Source: Pseudomonadota bacterium (GTDB lineage Bacteria > Bdellovibrionota > Bacteriovoracia > Bacteriovoracales > Bacteriovoracaceae). Taken from it: a stretch of 7,863 nt of DNA. Of the stretch, positions 1-5,586 are shown piece by piece (position 1 is the first letter of the stretch; each line of letters opens with the position of its first letter). The DNA lies in NCBI GenBank assembly GCA_021299675.1, contig JAJTIF010000302.1, positions 1 through 7,863 of the forward strand, in the 5' to 3' direction. The notes beneath the pieces were generated by a model, which ran no database searches, was not told the DNA's origin, and saw only the letters and a list, made by a program, of their open reading frames with translations. The translations under genes and the position numbers were made by a program.

Positions 1-400
1 GGACTTCCTCTTTGATCATTTCTATCACGTTGCGCTTGTCGGAGAGCGTAGACTCAACTTTTCGCACTGACCATGACTTCGTTAGTTCGCCGTTAAGCCC
101 TGGCGTGAAAGTGGTGATCACGACTGATGTGCCGGTCACATTGAGATCTTTTAGATCGAAGTTATACTGGATCGTCATCGTCGTCACTTCGTTGAGCCGT
201 GGGTCGCGCTGACTGGCGATGATACTCATGGAACTGGCTTGGCACTTCTTTGCTTCAAAGACGAGAGTGTCGTCTCGAAGTGTCAGTTCTTGCTCCAGGC
301 GATCGCAGATTTTGTTTTTGATATCTTTAGACTTCAGCTCTTGAGCCGCGAAGCTGAGTGAAGAAAATAGCACTAATCCAATAGAGAAATAATGAAACAT
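1..400 (-). CDS. Secreted protein of unknown function, C-terminus cut by window edge
   Basis: An open minus-strand frame begins with ATG at 400 and runs without a stop to base 1, giving 133 visible residues. The N-terminus (MFHYFSIGLVLFSSLSFA, then AQELKSKD) is a clear Sec signal peptide with probable cleavage after SFA, so the protein should be exported. The mature part has two cysteines in its first half (CDRLEQEL and KKCQAS), which could form a disulfide, followed by alternating hydrophobic and polar stretches suggesting beta structure (TMTIQYNFDLKDLNVTGTSVVITTF). I recognise no family. It lies 76 bases after the 511-residue secreted protein on the same strand and may be co-transcribed with it. 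The Shine-Dalgarno (GGGGG, 5 bases before ATG) is inside a perfect hairpin. The frame, signal peptide and start are well supported; the function is unknown. Confidence 0.8.
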   Translation of the reverse strand, partial: MFHYFSIGLVLFSSLSFAAQELKSKDIKNKICDRLEQELTLRDDTLVFEAKKCQASSMSIIASQRDPRLNEVTTMTIQYNFDLKDLNVTGTSVVITTFTPGLNGELTKSWSVRKVESTLSDKRNVIEMIKEEV

Positions 401-403
401 ACG

Positions 404-425
404 AACCCCCAATATGTTGGGGGTT
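404..425 (-). promoter_or_regulatory. Hairpin enclosing the Shine-Dalgarno of the 1-400 gene
   Basis: Two perfectly complementary 9-base arms (AACCCCCAA at 404-412, TTGGGGGTT at 417-425) enclose a 4-base loop. On the minus strand the second arm carries the GGGGG Shine-Dalgarno and ends 3 bases before the ATG at 400. If folded, it would hide the ribosome-binding site. No T-tract follows on either strand, so it is not an ordinary intrinsic terminator. Regulation by heat, an antisense RNA, a protein or coupling to upstream translation is inference only. Confidence 0.55.
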
Positions 426-434
426 ATAGGAGCT

Positions 435-466
435 TCTCTTTGAGGCGACTACCGAAGCCTAAGAGA
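435..466 (-). repeat. Interrupted inverted repeat between two secreted-protein genes
   Basis: TCTCTT (435-440) pairs with AAGAGA (461-466) and AGGC (443-446) pairs with GCCT (457-460), making a 10-bp stem with a 2-base bulge and a 10-base loop. It lies between the stop of the 511-residue gene and the SD hairpin of the next gene. On the minus strand a six-T run precedes the stem rather than following it, so this is a poor intrinsic terminator. It could be a 3'-end or processing structure in a dicistronic mRNA. Confidence 0.35.
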
Positions 467-476
467 CCTGAAAAAA

Positions 477-2012
477 TTACAGGCTAAATTGATTTTGGCA
501 GGCGCGGTTGATCGCCGCTAGAAACTCCGTGTCTGAACGCGAGATAAGATCTCCTTCAGCATCGAAGAGCCGAGGCCTTGGAACTCGACAGCGCTTCGTT
601 CCTTGAGTTACGATGGCCTCGGCAGCTCCTTGAGTAGGATACTCGTAGCGGTGATCCAGGCGCACGCTGATACCTGTCCCCTGGTAGTGCACGTTCGGCG
701 GCGTTCTTTGGTGTCGATTAGTGTTGAGATCTTGCGGACCTTCGCGGAGTGCTCCTCCAAGGATGGCGTTCGAGCGCCGATCAAGGTCCACCGTTTCCCC
801 TGTAGGAAGAGTCATCCGGATAACTTCTCCGATGTTTTCCACCCTAGGTACTGTCCGGCGCGGGAGCAGGAATACCATTGATTTAACGTCATGGGAGTCA
901 GGGCCACCAGCCGAATCAATCAGTGAGAGAAAGGTTTCGTTGAGCGCGTGGTTAGCGCTTTCCATTTCTATTCCCCGGTACGGCTTTCCGCTGTCTTCAT
1001 ACGGAGAAACTAAGTGATCAATTAACGGGTGCCCATCGCCCGATCTAAAAGAGAAGCCAGCGGGGTAATCGCTGCGATCGTTGTTGCTCTGAGCGCAGTT
1101 GAATACGCTTAATACGCTGTAACCGTTAGCGGATCTGGAGCTACCACAACGAGCATCCACCTCTCGGGTTATGCGGGGAAAAGGGGTAGAGCTGGGGTCA
1201 CGAGAAATTTGATTAAGAATGGGATCGGGGATTCGTAAAGGCGGAGTAACAGTTGTCGTGGTCGTGTTCGGAAGACAGTTGGTCAGTGAGGTCAATGTTG
1301 AGTTGACGGTGGCACTGATATCATTGACGCTCCCAATGACACCCACGAGTTCTCGACTCACACCTGCTGGGCTGTTCCCTAGATTGAGATTGAGTGCCCT
1401 GAAAGCGGCAACTTTTTGTTTGAGACTTGAGCACATGGGTTTTGTTGCCTGCATACCTGTTTCGCATATCTCATCGACGAGGGCGAAGAGTTCATTAAAC
1501 TGCTGACCTTTGTCAGGAGATGAAATGTCTGCTGCAATTTGTTCGAGAGTTTTGCCCGAAGCTCTAGACTGGCTTTCACACTGGGCGAAGGCAGAATTTC
1601 TCTCTGTAGGTGTTGAGGCTTTTGCACAGAGCTGAGCTCCAAAAAGCAGAGGCTGGCACTTCAGTTCATTGCTGGCGCAAGTGGTCTCCGAAGAGCCGTA
1701 GTTTGGATTGTGGTTAGCGGGTGAGGAGCAAAGTTTTCTCTCTCCACTGGTGACAGTTTTCGAAGGCCATCCTGCATAGAAACAATCAAAACCTGTGTCG
1801 GCGTAGGCTTTGGCGATGAGCTCAGTCCAATCATTCAAATGTATCTTGCCTACAACGTCAGTCGGGGTAGCTGAATGCACGTCTTTAAGAAATTTTATAT
1901 GAATCGAGAGGTACTCTACCTTCTGCGTTTTGGTCAGTTTCACAAACTGATGATGGGTCAGTGACCAAGCGGGAAGAGAGAGGAGGAGCAGGAGAAAAAC
2001 AAGGTATTTCAT
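477..2012 (-). CDS. Cysteine-rich secreted protein of unknown function (511 aa)
   Basis: Residues 1-17 (MKYLVFLLLLLSLPAWS) form a Sec signal peptide, so the protein is exported to the periplasm or beyond. The mature chain has 13 cysteines (77, 95, 112, 119, 129, 145, 183, 194, 246, 289, 306, 475, 505). Eight are packed between 77 and 194, which suggests several disulfides. A Thr/Pro-rich stretch at about 249-264 looks like a linker to a C-terminal domain (about 285-511) containing motifs such as LPTGETVDLD (402-411) and YQGTGISVRLDHR (443-455). I cannot assign a named family or catalytic residues. The start is the ATG just before the signal peptide; its Shine-Dalgarno (around CAAGA) is weak. 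The next gene downstream is another secreted unknown on the same strand. The gene is certain, its function is not. Confidence 0.85.
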   Translation of the reverse strand: MKYLVFLLLLLSLPAWSLTHHQFVKLTKTQKVEYLSIHIKFLKDVHSATPTDVVGKIHLNDWTELIAKAYADTGFDCFYAGWPSKTVTSGERKLCSSPANHNPNYGSSETTCASNELKCQPLLFGAQLCAKASTPTERNSAFAQCESQSRASGKTLEQIAADISSPDKGQQFNELFALVDEICETGMQATKPMCSSLKQKVAAFRALNLNLGNSPAGVSRELVGVIGSVNDISATVNSTLTSLTNCLPNTTTTTVTPPLRIPDPILNQISRDPSSTPFPRITREVDARCGSSRSANGYSVLSVFNCAQSNNDRSDYPAGFSFRSGDGHPLIDHLVSPYEDSGKPYRGIEMESANHALNETFLSLIDSAGGPDSHDVKSMVFLLPRRTVPRVENIGEVIRMTLPTGETVDLDRRSNAILGGALREGPQDLNTNRHQRTPPNVHYQGTGISVRLDHRYEYPTQGAAEAIVTQGTKRCRVPRPRLFDAEGDLISRSDTEFLAAINRACQNQFSL

Positions 2013-2102
2013 ACTGATCTTGTCGGATAAGTGTCTCCATAACTTGAGCTTTCAACTACCTGGAATTCCATACAATAATCAGACAAAGCCATCCTGCGTC
2101 TG

Positions 2103-2129
2103 TTGCTTTATGGGAATCAAGTCTAGGAT
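2103..2129 (+). promoter_or_regulatory. Weak candidate promoter for the gst gene
   Basis: TTGCTT (2103-2108) and TAGGAT (2124-2129) resemble sigma-70 -35 and -10 boxes, but their 15-base spacing is short. The -10 ends 27 bases before the GST start. It is the best-looking pair in the 144-base divergent gap, but it is not convincing. I see no clear promoter for the minus-strand gene starting at 2012. Confidence 0.25.
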
Positions 2130-2156
2130 GGGGGGACTAAAACCCAAGGAGATTCT

Positions 2157-2771
2157 ATGAAACTTTATTATTCCCCCGGTGCTTGTTCACTTGCTTCACA
2201 TATCGTGCTGAATGAAATTGGGACTCCCTTTGAGACAGAGAAAATGAATCTGGCTCAGAAGGCCCCGCTGACGGCTATTCATCCTAAGGGGTACGTGCCG
2301 CTCTTGCGCCTGGATGACGGTTCAATCCTGACTGAGGGTGTGGTGATCATGCAGTACTTGGCCGATCAAAAGCCGGAACTCAAACTTATGCCTAAAGCGG
2401 GCAGCATGGAGCGCTACCGCGCACAAGAATGGCTCAATTACATTGCCAGCGAAATCCACAAGGGCTTCTCTCCGCTTTTTTCTGCAGACCGTATGATCAA
2501 GGATGAAACAGCTCGCGCCAGCTTTAAGGAGCAAACCAAAGAAAACCTAAATAAGCGTTTTGCTTGGCTCGATTCAGAAATGGCGAATAAGAATTTCATC
2601 ATGGGTGATCAATACACTGTTGCCGATGCTTACCTCTTCACCTGCATGAGCTGGGGCAAATACGTGGCTTTTGATACGAGCTCATTTAAGAATCTCACGA
2701 ACTGGAACGCACGTGTCTATCAACGAGCGGCAGTTCAAAAGTCCCTTAAAACAGAAGGCCTTCTCTCTTAA
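2157..2771 (+). CDS. gst: Beta-class glutathione S-transferase
   Basis: A cytosolic enzyme conjugating or otherwise using glutathione against electrophiles and peroxides. At 204 residues it matches the usual bacterial length (about 201). The N-terminal thioredoxin-fold domain has MKLYYSPGACS with Cys10, the catalytic cysteine of the beta class, the VP cis-proline turn (47-48) and the LTEG glutathione-binding loop (59-61). The all-helical C-terminal domain contains EWLNYIASEIHKGF, whose His101 corresponds to the second conserved residue of E. coli GST (His106). It also contains TVADAYLF (154-161), the conserved N-capping box of GST folds. AAGGAG at 2146-2151 lies 5 bases before the ATG. It stands alone and converges on oxyR, consistent with a stress-defence neighbourhood. 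The family call is strong; the substrate cannot be read from sequence. Confidence 0.95.
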   Translation: MKLYYSPGACSLASHIVLNEIGTPFETEKMNLAQKAPLTAIHPKGYVPLLRLDDGSILTEGVVIMQYLADQKPELKLMPKAGSMERYRAQEWLNYIASEIHKGFSPLFSADRMIKDETARASFKEQTKENLNKRFAWLDSEMANKNFIMGDQYTVADAYLFTCMSWGKYVAFDTSSFKNLTNWNARVYQRAAVQKSLKTEGLLS

Positions 2772-2778
2772 TCTGTGT

Positions 2779-2811
2779 GCTAGGAAGAACCTCTGGTTCT
2801 TCCTAGCTTTT
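2779..2811 (+). terminator. Intrinsic terminator of gst, shared with the end of oxyR
   Basis: A perfect 13-bp stem (2779-2791 with 2795-2807, loop TCT) starts 7 bases after the GST stop and is followed by TTTT (2808-2811). The T-tract is short but the stem is long. On the minus strand no T-run follows the stem, so termination of oxyR there would be weak. The oxyR stop codon (2803-2805) is inside the stem. Confidence 0.8.
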
Positions 2812-3720
2812 AAATGTGGGCAAATTTTCTTTCAGTTTCGAGAAAAGCAGTCTGATCTCTTCCGGCTTTGGGTACTGCTCGCGAGTCACCAGCACAATCT
2901 CTCGGTACGCCGACTTCTCTGCAAAGGGATAGTACTTAATAAGGCTTTTGAGTTTCTTATCATCATTGATCGCCAGCTCAGGGAAAAAAGTATAACCATT
3001 ACCACTGGCCACGAGGTAGCGGAGTGTATCGAGACTGCTCGATTGCTTCTGCAGTGAACTGCGGTTGCGATTCAGACCACAAAAATTTAACACCTCATCT
3101 TTCAGGCAGTTTCCTTCTGTAAGCAGGAGGAGATTTTCTTCGTTCACGTCTTTCACACTGACTTTTCCGTTCTTAAGATTCACGGGAAGCTCAGTGGGGG
3201 CCGCTAGCCAGAAGGGCTCTTGGTAGAGCGAATAGACACGATATCTTTTTTCATCGAAGGTGCGCGATGCGATGATGGCGTTGAGCTCACCGAGGTCAAG
3301 CTTGGCCAACAGGTCATCGGTTAATCCCTCGTGAATGATGAGTTCGAGTTCCGGGAAGGATTTCCTGAGAGGTGCGATGATGTATGGTAAGAAGTAGGGG
3401 CCCACAGTGGCGATCGCTCCCAGGTGAAACTCCCCACACAGAGGATGCTTCTTCTTCTTCGCAATCCGGATAAACATCTGCGCTTCTTTTAAGATCCTTC
3501 TGGCGATCTCCGTGAGTTCCACTCCTTGGGGAGTGAGGCTTACGGATCGATTCGTGCGCTCAAAAAATTTCACATCCAAGTGAGCCTCGAGTTTTTTTAT
3601 CTGTTCACTCAAAGTAGGCTGGGAGACATGCAGCCGGTGCGCGGCTCTACCGAAGTGGAGCTCTTCGCTGATGGTGATGAGGTACTCAAGGTCTCGTAAT
3701 GACAGCTGATTAATGTCCAT
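2803..3720 (-). CDS. oxyR: OxyR, LysR-type peroxide-sensing regulator
   Basis: A cytosolic LysR-family regulator of 305 residues, the length of E. coli OxyR. Residues 7-16 (LSLRDLEYLI) and the winged helix-turn-helix FGRAAHRLHVSQPTLSEQIKKLE (23-45) match the OxyR DNA-binding domain, followed by the dimer helix. The effector domain contains GAIATVGPYFLPYIIAPL, very like OxyR. Most telling is GNCLKDEVLNFC: Cys205 and Cys214 have the same spacing as the redox pair Cys199/Cys208 of E. coli OxyR, which forms a disulfide on reaction with peroxide. SLDTLRYLVASGNGYTFFP (229-247) is also typical. AGGAGG lies 5 bases before the ATG. The gene is divergent from rubrerythrin-rubredoxin, its probable target. 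Its own -10 lies within the candidate operator, which suggests autorepression. Confidence in OxyR over other LysR types is high because both redox cysteines are present. Confidence 0.93.
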   Translation of the reverse strand: MDINQLSLRDLEYLITISEELHFGRAAHRLHVSQPTLSEQIKKLEAHLDVKFFERTNRSVSLTPQGVELTEIARRILKEAQMFIRIAKKKKHPLCGEFHLGAIATVGPYFLPYIIAPLRKSFPELELIIHEGLTDDLLAKLDLGELNAIIASRTFDEKRYRVYSLYQEPFWLAAPTELPVNLKNGKVSVKDVNEENLLLLTEGNCLKDEVLNFCGLNRNRSSLQKQSSSLDTLRYLVASGNGYTFFPELAINDDKKLKSLIKYYPFAEKSAYREIVLVTREQYPKPEEIRLLFSKLKENLPTFKS

Positions 3721-3755
3721 AGGTTCCTCCTATTATTTGTGGTAGCGTAATCTAT
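3719..3755. promoter_or_regulatory. Candidate OxyR operator
   Basis: The known OxyR site is four ATAG/CTAT elements about 10-11 bases apart: ATAG-n7-CTAT-n7-ATAG-n7-CTAT, 37 bases in all. Here ATAG (3719-3722), CTAT (3730-3733) and CTAT (3752-3755) sit exactly in register over 37 bases. The third element is GTAG (3742-3745), one base out of register and with one mismatch. The site ends directly before the rubrerythrin -35, a position suited to activation, and covers the oxyR -10, suited to autorepression. Caution: the first ATAG/CTAT pair is built partly from the oxyR start codon and Shine-Dalgarno, so some of the match may be chance. Confidence 0.5.
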
Positions 3756-3772
3756 TTCACCTATTTTTTCAA
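3744..3772 (-). promoter_or_regulatory. Candidate oxyR promoter
   Basis: On the minus strand, TTGAAA (plus-strand 3767-3772) and TACGCT (plus-strand 3744-3749) are separated by 17 bases. The -35 is good (5 of 6); the -10 keeps the important first T, A and last T only. Transcription would start about 15-20 bases before the oxyR ATG. The -10 lies within the candidate OxyR operator. Confidence 0.4.
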
Positions 3773-3784
3773 TAGGGCGATAAT
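3756..3784 (+). promoter_or_regulatory. Candidate promoter of the rubrerythrin-rubredoxin operon
   Basis: TTCACC (3756-3761, 4 of 6) and GATAAT (3779-3784, 5 of 6) are 17 bases apart, the ideal sigma-70 spacing. A start near 3791 would leave a leader of about 15 bases carrying the GGAGG Shine-Dalgarno (3793-3797). The imperfect -35 directly downstream of the OxyR-like operator fits an activator-dependent promoter. Confidence 0.5.
3761..3775. promoter_or_regulatory. Second OxyR-like core (CTAT-n7-ATAG) inside the promoter spacer
   Basis: CTAT (3761-3764) and ATAG (3772-3775) are exactly 7 bases apart, as in the centre of the OxyR consensus. The outer ATAG and CTAT elements expected at 3750 and 3783 are poor (ATCT, ATGG). 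It lies between the -35 and -10 of the rubrerythrin promoter, where binding would repress. It may instead be a chance AT-rich palindrome. Confidence 0.25.
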
Positions 3785-3805
3785 GGATCCACGGAGGATA
3801 CGACT

Positions 3806-4285
3806 ATGACTAAATTTTATGAAACACAAACCAAGAAGAACCTCGAGGCGGCTTTTGCTGGCGAATCGATGGCCAACCGGAAATACCTCTACTTCGCGAA
3901 ACTCGCCAGAGAGCTTGGAGACGAAGAAGTGGCCAAGGTCTTTGAGGAGACGGCTCATCAGGAAACTCAGCACGCCTTTTCGCATCTAAGCCTGATCTAC
4001 CCGAAAGAGAAGCTCACGGTCGAAAAGCTTCTAGAGATGGCGATCGAAGGAGAGCGTTATGAGCACATGGTGATGTACCCGGGCTTTGAGAAAACGGCAG
4101 TTGAAGAGAATGACCCAAAGGCTGTGGCTGAATTCCGGGAGCAGGGCTTTGAGTCCAAAGAGCATGCGGAAAACTTTGCTAAGACGCTGGAGCTGGCGCG
4201 AAAGAAATTTGCGGCACTGAAGGTCGTTGAAAAGATACATGCCGATCATTATCAGAAAGTGCTTGATTCAAAGAGAGGTGCCTAA
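3806..4285 (+). CDS. rbr: Rubrerythrin-family diiron peroxide reductase (no rubredoxin domain)
   Basis: A 159-residue ferritin-like protein that in this family reduces hydrogen peroxide at a non-haem diiron site in the cytosol. Likely iron ligands are Glu20 (AFAGES), Glu53 and His56 (ETQH), Glu83 and Glu86 (EGERYE), and Glu142 and His145 (EKIH). The first three match the numbering of classical rubrerythrin. The last two helices are further apart than usual: about 55 residues from Glu86 to Glu142 against about 30 in classical rubrerythrin, so residues 87-130 hold an insertion or a longer helix. The C-terminal rubredoxin domain of classical rubrerythrin is missing, but a separate rubredoxin gene starts on the last base of its stop codon (TAATG). 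GGAGG at 3793-3797 is 8 bases before the ATG. Family confidence is high; peroxidase activity is inferred from the family and the oxyR context. Confidence 0.93.
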   Translation: MTKFYETQTKKNLEAAFAGESMANRKYLYFAKLARELGDEEVAKVFEETAHQETQHAFSHLSLIYPKEKLTVEKLLEMAIEGERYEHMVMYPGFEKTAVEENDPKAVAEFREQGFESKEHAENFAKTLELARKKFAALKVVEKIHADHYQKVLDSKRGA

Positions 4286-4446
4286 TGAAGAAGTACAAAT
4301 GCGTCGTGTGTGATTATATCTATGACGAAGCCCTAGGTGACCCGGACTCGGGCCTCAAGCCAGGCACGAAGTTTGAAGACATCCCAGAGGATTGGAGTTG
4401 CCCTGAGTGTGGAGTCACGAAAACATTTTTGGAACTGATGGAATAG
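4285..4446 (+). CDS. Rubredoxin
   Basis: A 53-residue cytosolic one-iron electron carrier: MKKYKCVVCDYIYDEALGDP... ending in ...SCPECGVTKTFLELME. The four iron-binding cysteines are Cys6 and Cys9 (CVVC) and Cys39 and Cys42 (CPEC), with the usual YIYDEALGDPDSGLKPGTKFEDIPEDW stretch between them, including the conserved aromatic core residues (Tyr11, Tyr13, Trp37). Length matches standard 52-54-residue rubredoxins. Its ATG overlaps the rubrerythrin stop by one base, so translation is probably coupled. It very likely passes electrons to rubrerythrin, replacing the domain that is fused in classical rubrerythrins. A terminator follows at once, so the pair is a two-gene operon. The identification is near certain. 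Confidence 0.97.
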   Translation: MKKYKCVVCDYIYDEALGDPDSGLKPGTKFEDIPEDWSCPECGVTKTFLELME

Positions 4447-4451
4447 AGCTT

Positions 4452-4480
4452 AAAGGGCCCAAGGCTTGGGCCCTTTTCTT
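4452..4480. terminator. Intrinsic terminator between rubredoxin and the yceI-like gene, probably two-way
   Basis: An 11-bp perfect, GC-rich stem (4452-4462 with 4466-4476, loop GGC) begins 6 bases after the rubredoxin stop. On the plus strand the run TTTTCTT (4474-4480) overlaps and follows it. On the minus strand the stem ends in TTTA, a weaker tail, but the convergent yceI-like gene stops at 4479, so the same hairpin probably ends both transcripts. Confidence 0.85.
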
Positions 4481-4985
4481 ATTCGCTCCAAACGTAGTCA
4501 AAGTCGATGGGCACTTCATTTTTAATTTTGATTGTGAGCAGGCTTGGTCTTTCCACCCCATGAGCCTCCAGGTCGATGACGAGACTCCCTTTGCCTTGAG
4601 TGATCTCTGAGAGCTGAAGCTCGTAAGTTTTCTCCTGACCGTGGAAAGACACGCTGGCTTGGATTTTAGTGTTCTTCTCTTTGAGGAGAGCCTCTTCGAA
4701 GCTCCCTTTGATAGTAATCAGTGGGAATTTTTCGCTATCAAGAATCGTCAGCATATTCAGGTCACGGTTTGAGTCACTGGATTTGAAGCTATCAGTGCGG
4801 ATCGCAATCAGGTATTCACAGCGTGTCCCTTCGCACACCATCTTTCCTTTGATTTGGTCTGAGGTGCCCTTCACCGTTTTAAAAGAATGAGTGACGGTGT
4901 AGGTGGCGCTGCCATTTTTAAGTGTATAAGTTTTAGCCCAAAGGTTGGTGGTCGTCAGGCAGATGAAAAAAAGTAAATATCGCAT
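4479..4985 (-). CDS. yceI: YceI-family periplasmic lipocalin-like protein
   Basis: A 168-residue exported protein with Sec signal peptide MRYLLFFICLTTTNLWA (1-17) and probable cleavage before KTYTL. The mature part fits the YceI beta-barrel fold, which binds polyisoprenoid lipids or quinones in known members. It shows YTVTHSFKTVKGTSDQIKGKM near the start and the family hallmark SDSNRDLNML..LDSEKFPLITIKGSF (70-96). Cys51 and Cys56 (CEGTRC) could form a small disulfide loop. AAGGAG lies 5 bases before the ATG and overlaps the stop codon of the gene upstream, only 9 bases away, so the two are one operon. The partner is a possible b561-type membrane protein, recalling the yceJ-yceI pair of E. coli. 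The fold assignment is good; the physiological role of YceI proteins is poorly defined. Confidence 0.85.
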   Translation of the reverse strand: MRYLLFFICLTTTNLWAKTYTLKNGSATYTVTHSFKTVKGTSDQIKGKMVCEGTRCEYLIAIRTDSFKSSDSNRDLNMLTILDSEKFPLITIKGSFEEALLKEKNTKIQASVSFHGQEKTYELQLSEITQGKGSLVIDLEAHGVERPSLLTIKIKNEVPIDFDYVWSE

Positions 4986-4994
4986 GAGAGCTCC

Positions 4995-5531
4995 TTAAAA
5001 TTCGATCGTCATGAGGGCGGCAGAAAGAGCAAAGGCCCCGTAGCCGATGCCAGCGATAGTTTGGTGTTGCTTGACCAGGGAGCTAGACTCTTTTCCATCG
5101 TCTTGATTTTTTTTGTACAAGTAGCCCAAGACGGGAGCTAAGACCATAGCTGGGAAGTGAATCCATGCCAGGCGTTTATGCCAAACGATGTTGCCTCGCT
5201 CTTTGACCCCCGCAGGCTTTGGGGCGCTGAGGCTGTAGTAAGCTGTGGTGTAGTAGAGTAAACCGCTCGAAATCCCCAGGTACATATGAGCGTTATTGTT
5301 ACCACCGCTGAAGAGAGCGGCGGTCATAACACCTAAGGTTGTAAGACCTAAGAGCTCATGGGTCTTCAGCATGCTGTGTCTTTCTTTAAGCTCAACTTGA
5401 GAAATCCCAGCGGTCGGCGACTGGTCTAACGGAGTCGCATCAATGCCCAGGTCACTGAGCTGCAGTGAGCCGCTGGCGTTTACGTTGAATGAAATAAGAA
5501 AACAAAGATAAACAAAAATAATATTCTTCAA
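4995..5531 (-). CDS. Four-TM, histidine-containing membrane protein, cytochrome b561-like candidate (TTG start)
   Basis: A 178-residue protein with signal peptide MKNIIFVYLCFLISFNVNA, a short periplasmic segment (20-55) and four predicted membrane helices (about 59-76, 83-101, 120-139, 157-176). Histidines lie at or near helix ends: His58 (KTHELLG), His82 (NAHMYLG), His118 and His125 (WHKRLAWIH) and His156 (KQHQTIAG). This spacing suggests bis-His haem b, as in cytochrome b561-like proteins. Haem binding is my inference. The start is TTG: AGGAGG (5536-5541) stands 4 bases upstream, the signal peptide begins right there, there is no in-frame ATG until residue 54, and an in-frame stop lies just upstream. 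It precedes yceI by 9 bases. If it is a b-type cytochrome, the pair would handle electron transfer with quinone or isoprenoid binding at the periplasmic face. Other small four-TM proteins are possible. Confidence 0.7.
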   Translation of the reverse strand: MKNIIFVYLCFLISFNVNASGSLQLSDLGIDATPLDQSPTAGISQVELKERHSMLKTHELLGLTTLGVMTAALFSGGNNNAHMYLGISSGLLYYTTAYYSLSAPKPAGVKERGNIVWHKRLAWIHFPAMVLAPVLGYLYKKNQDDGKESSSLVKQHQTIAGIGYGAFALSAALMTIEF

Positions 5532-5586
5532 GGAACCTCCTAGGATTACTTAAATCTATCACAGAAAATAAATTTGAATATCCGGC

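Noticed and set aside
12..212. Plus-strand open frame of 66 codons
   Set aside because: Antisense to the minus-strand secreted protein, which has a clear signal peptide and start at 400. The plus frame has no recognisable protein features.
603..1642. Several overlapping frames on both strands within the 511-residue gene
   Set aside because: They are shadows of the long minus-strand frame; none has a convincing ribosome-binding site or protein motif.
2013..2055. Possible promoter for the 511-residue gene (TTGAAA at 2050-2055 on the minus strand)
   Set aside because: No acceptable -10 lies 16-18 bases downstream; the best, ACTTAT, matches only half of the consensus.
2061..2070. Perfect 10-base palindrome TGGAATTCCA between two divergent genes
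   Set aside because: It does not extend beyond 10 bases, has no partner copy, and does not sit at a clear promoter. A single short palindrome is expected by chance.
4407..4610. Plus-strand frame across the terminator and the yceI 3' end
   Set aside because: It starts inside rubredoxin in another frame, crosses a strong terminator and is antisense to yceI.
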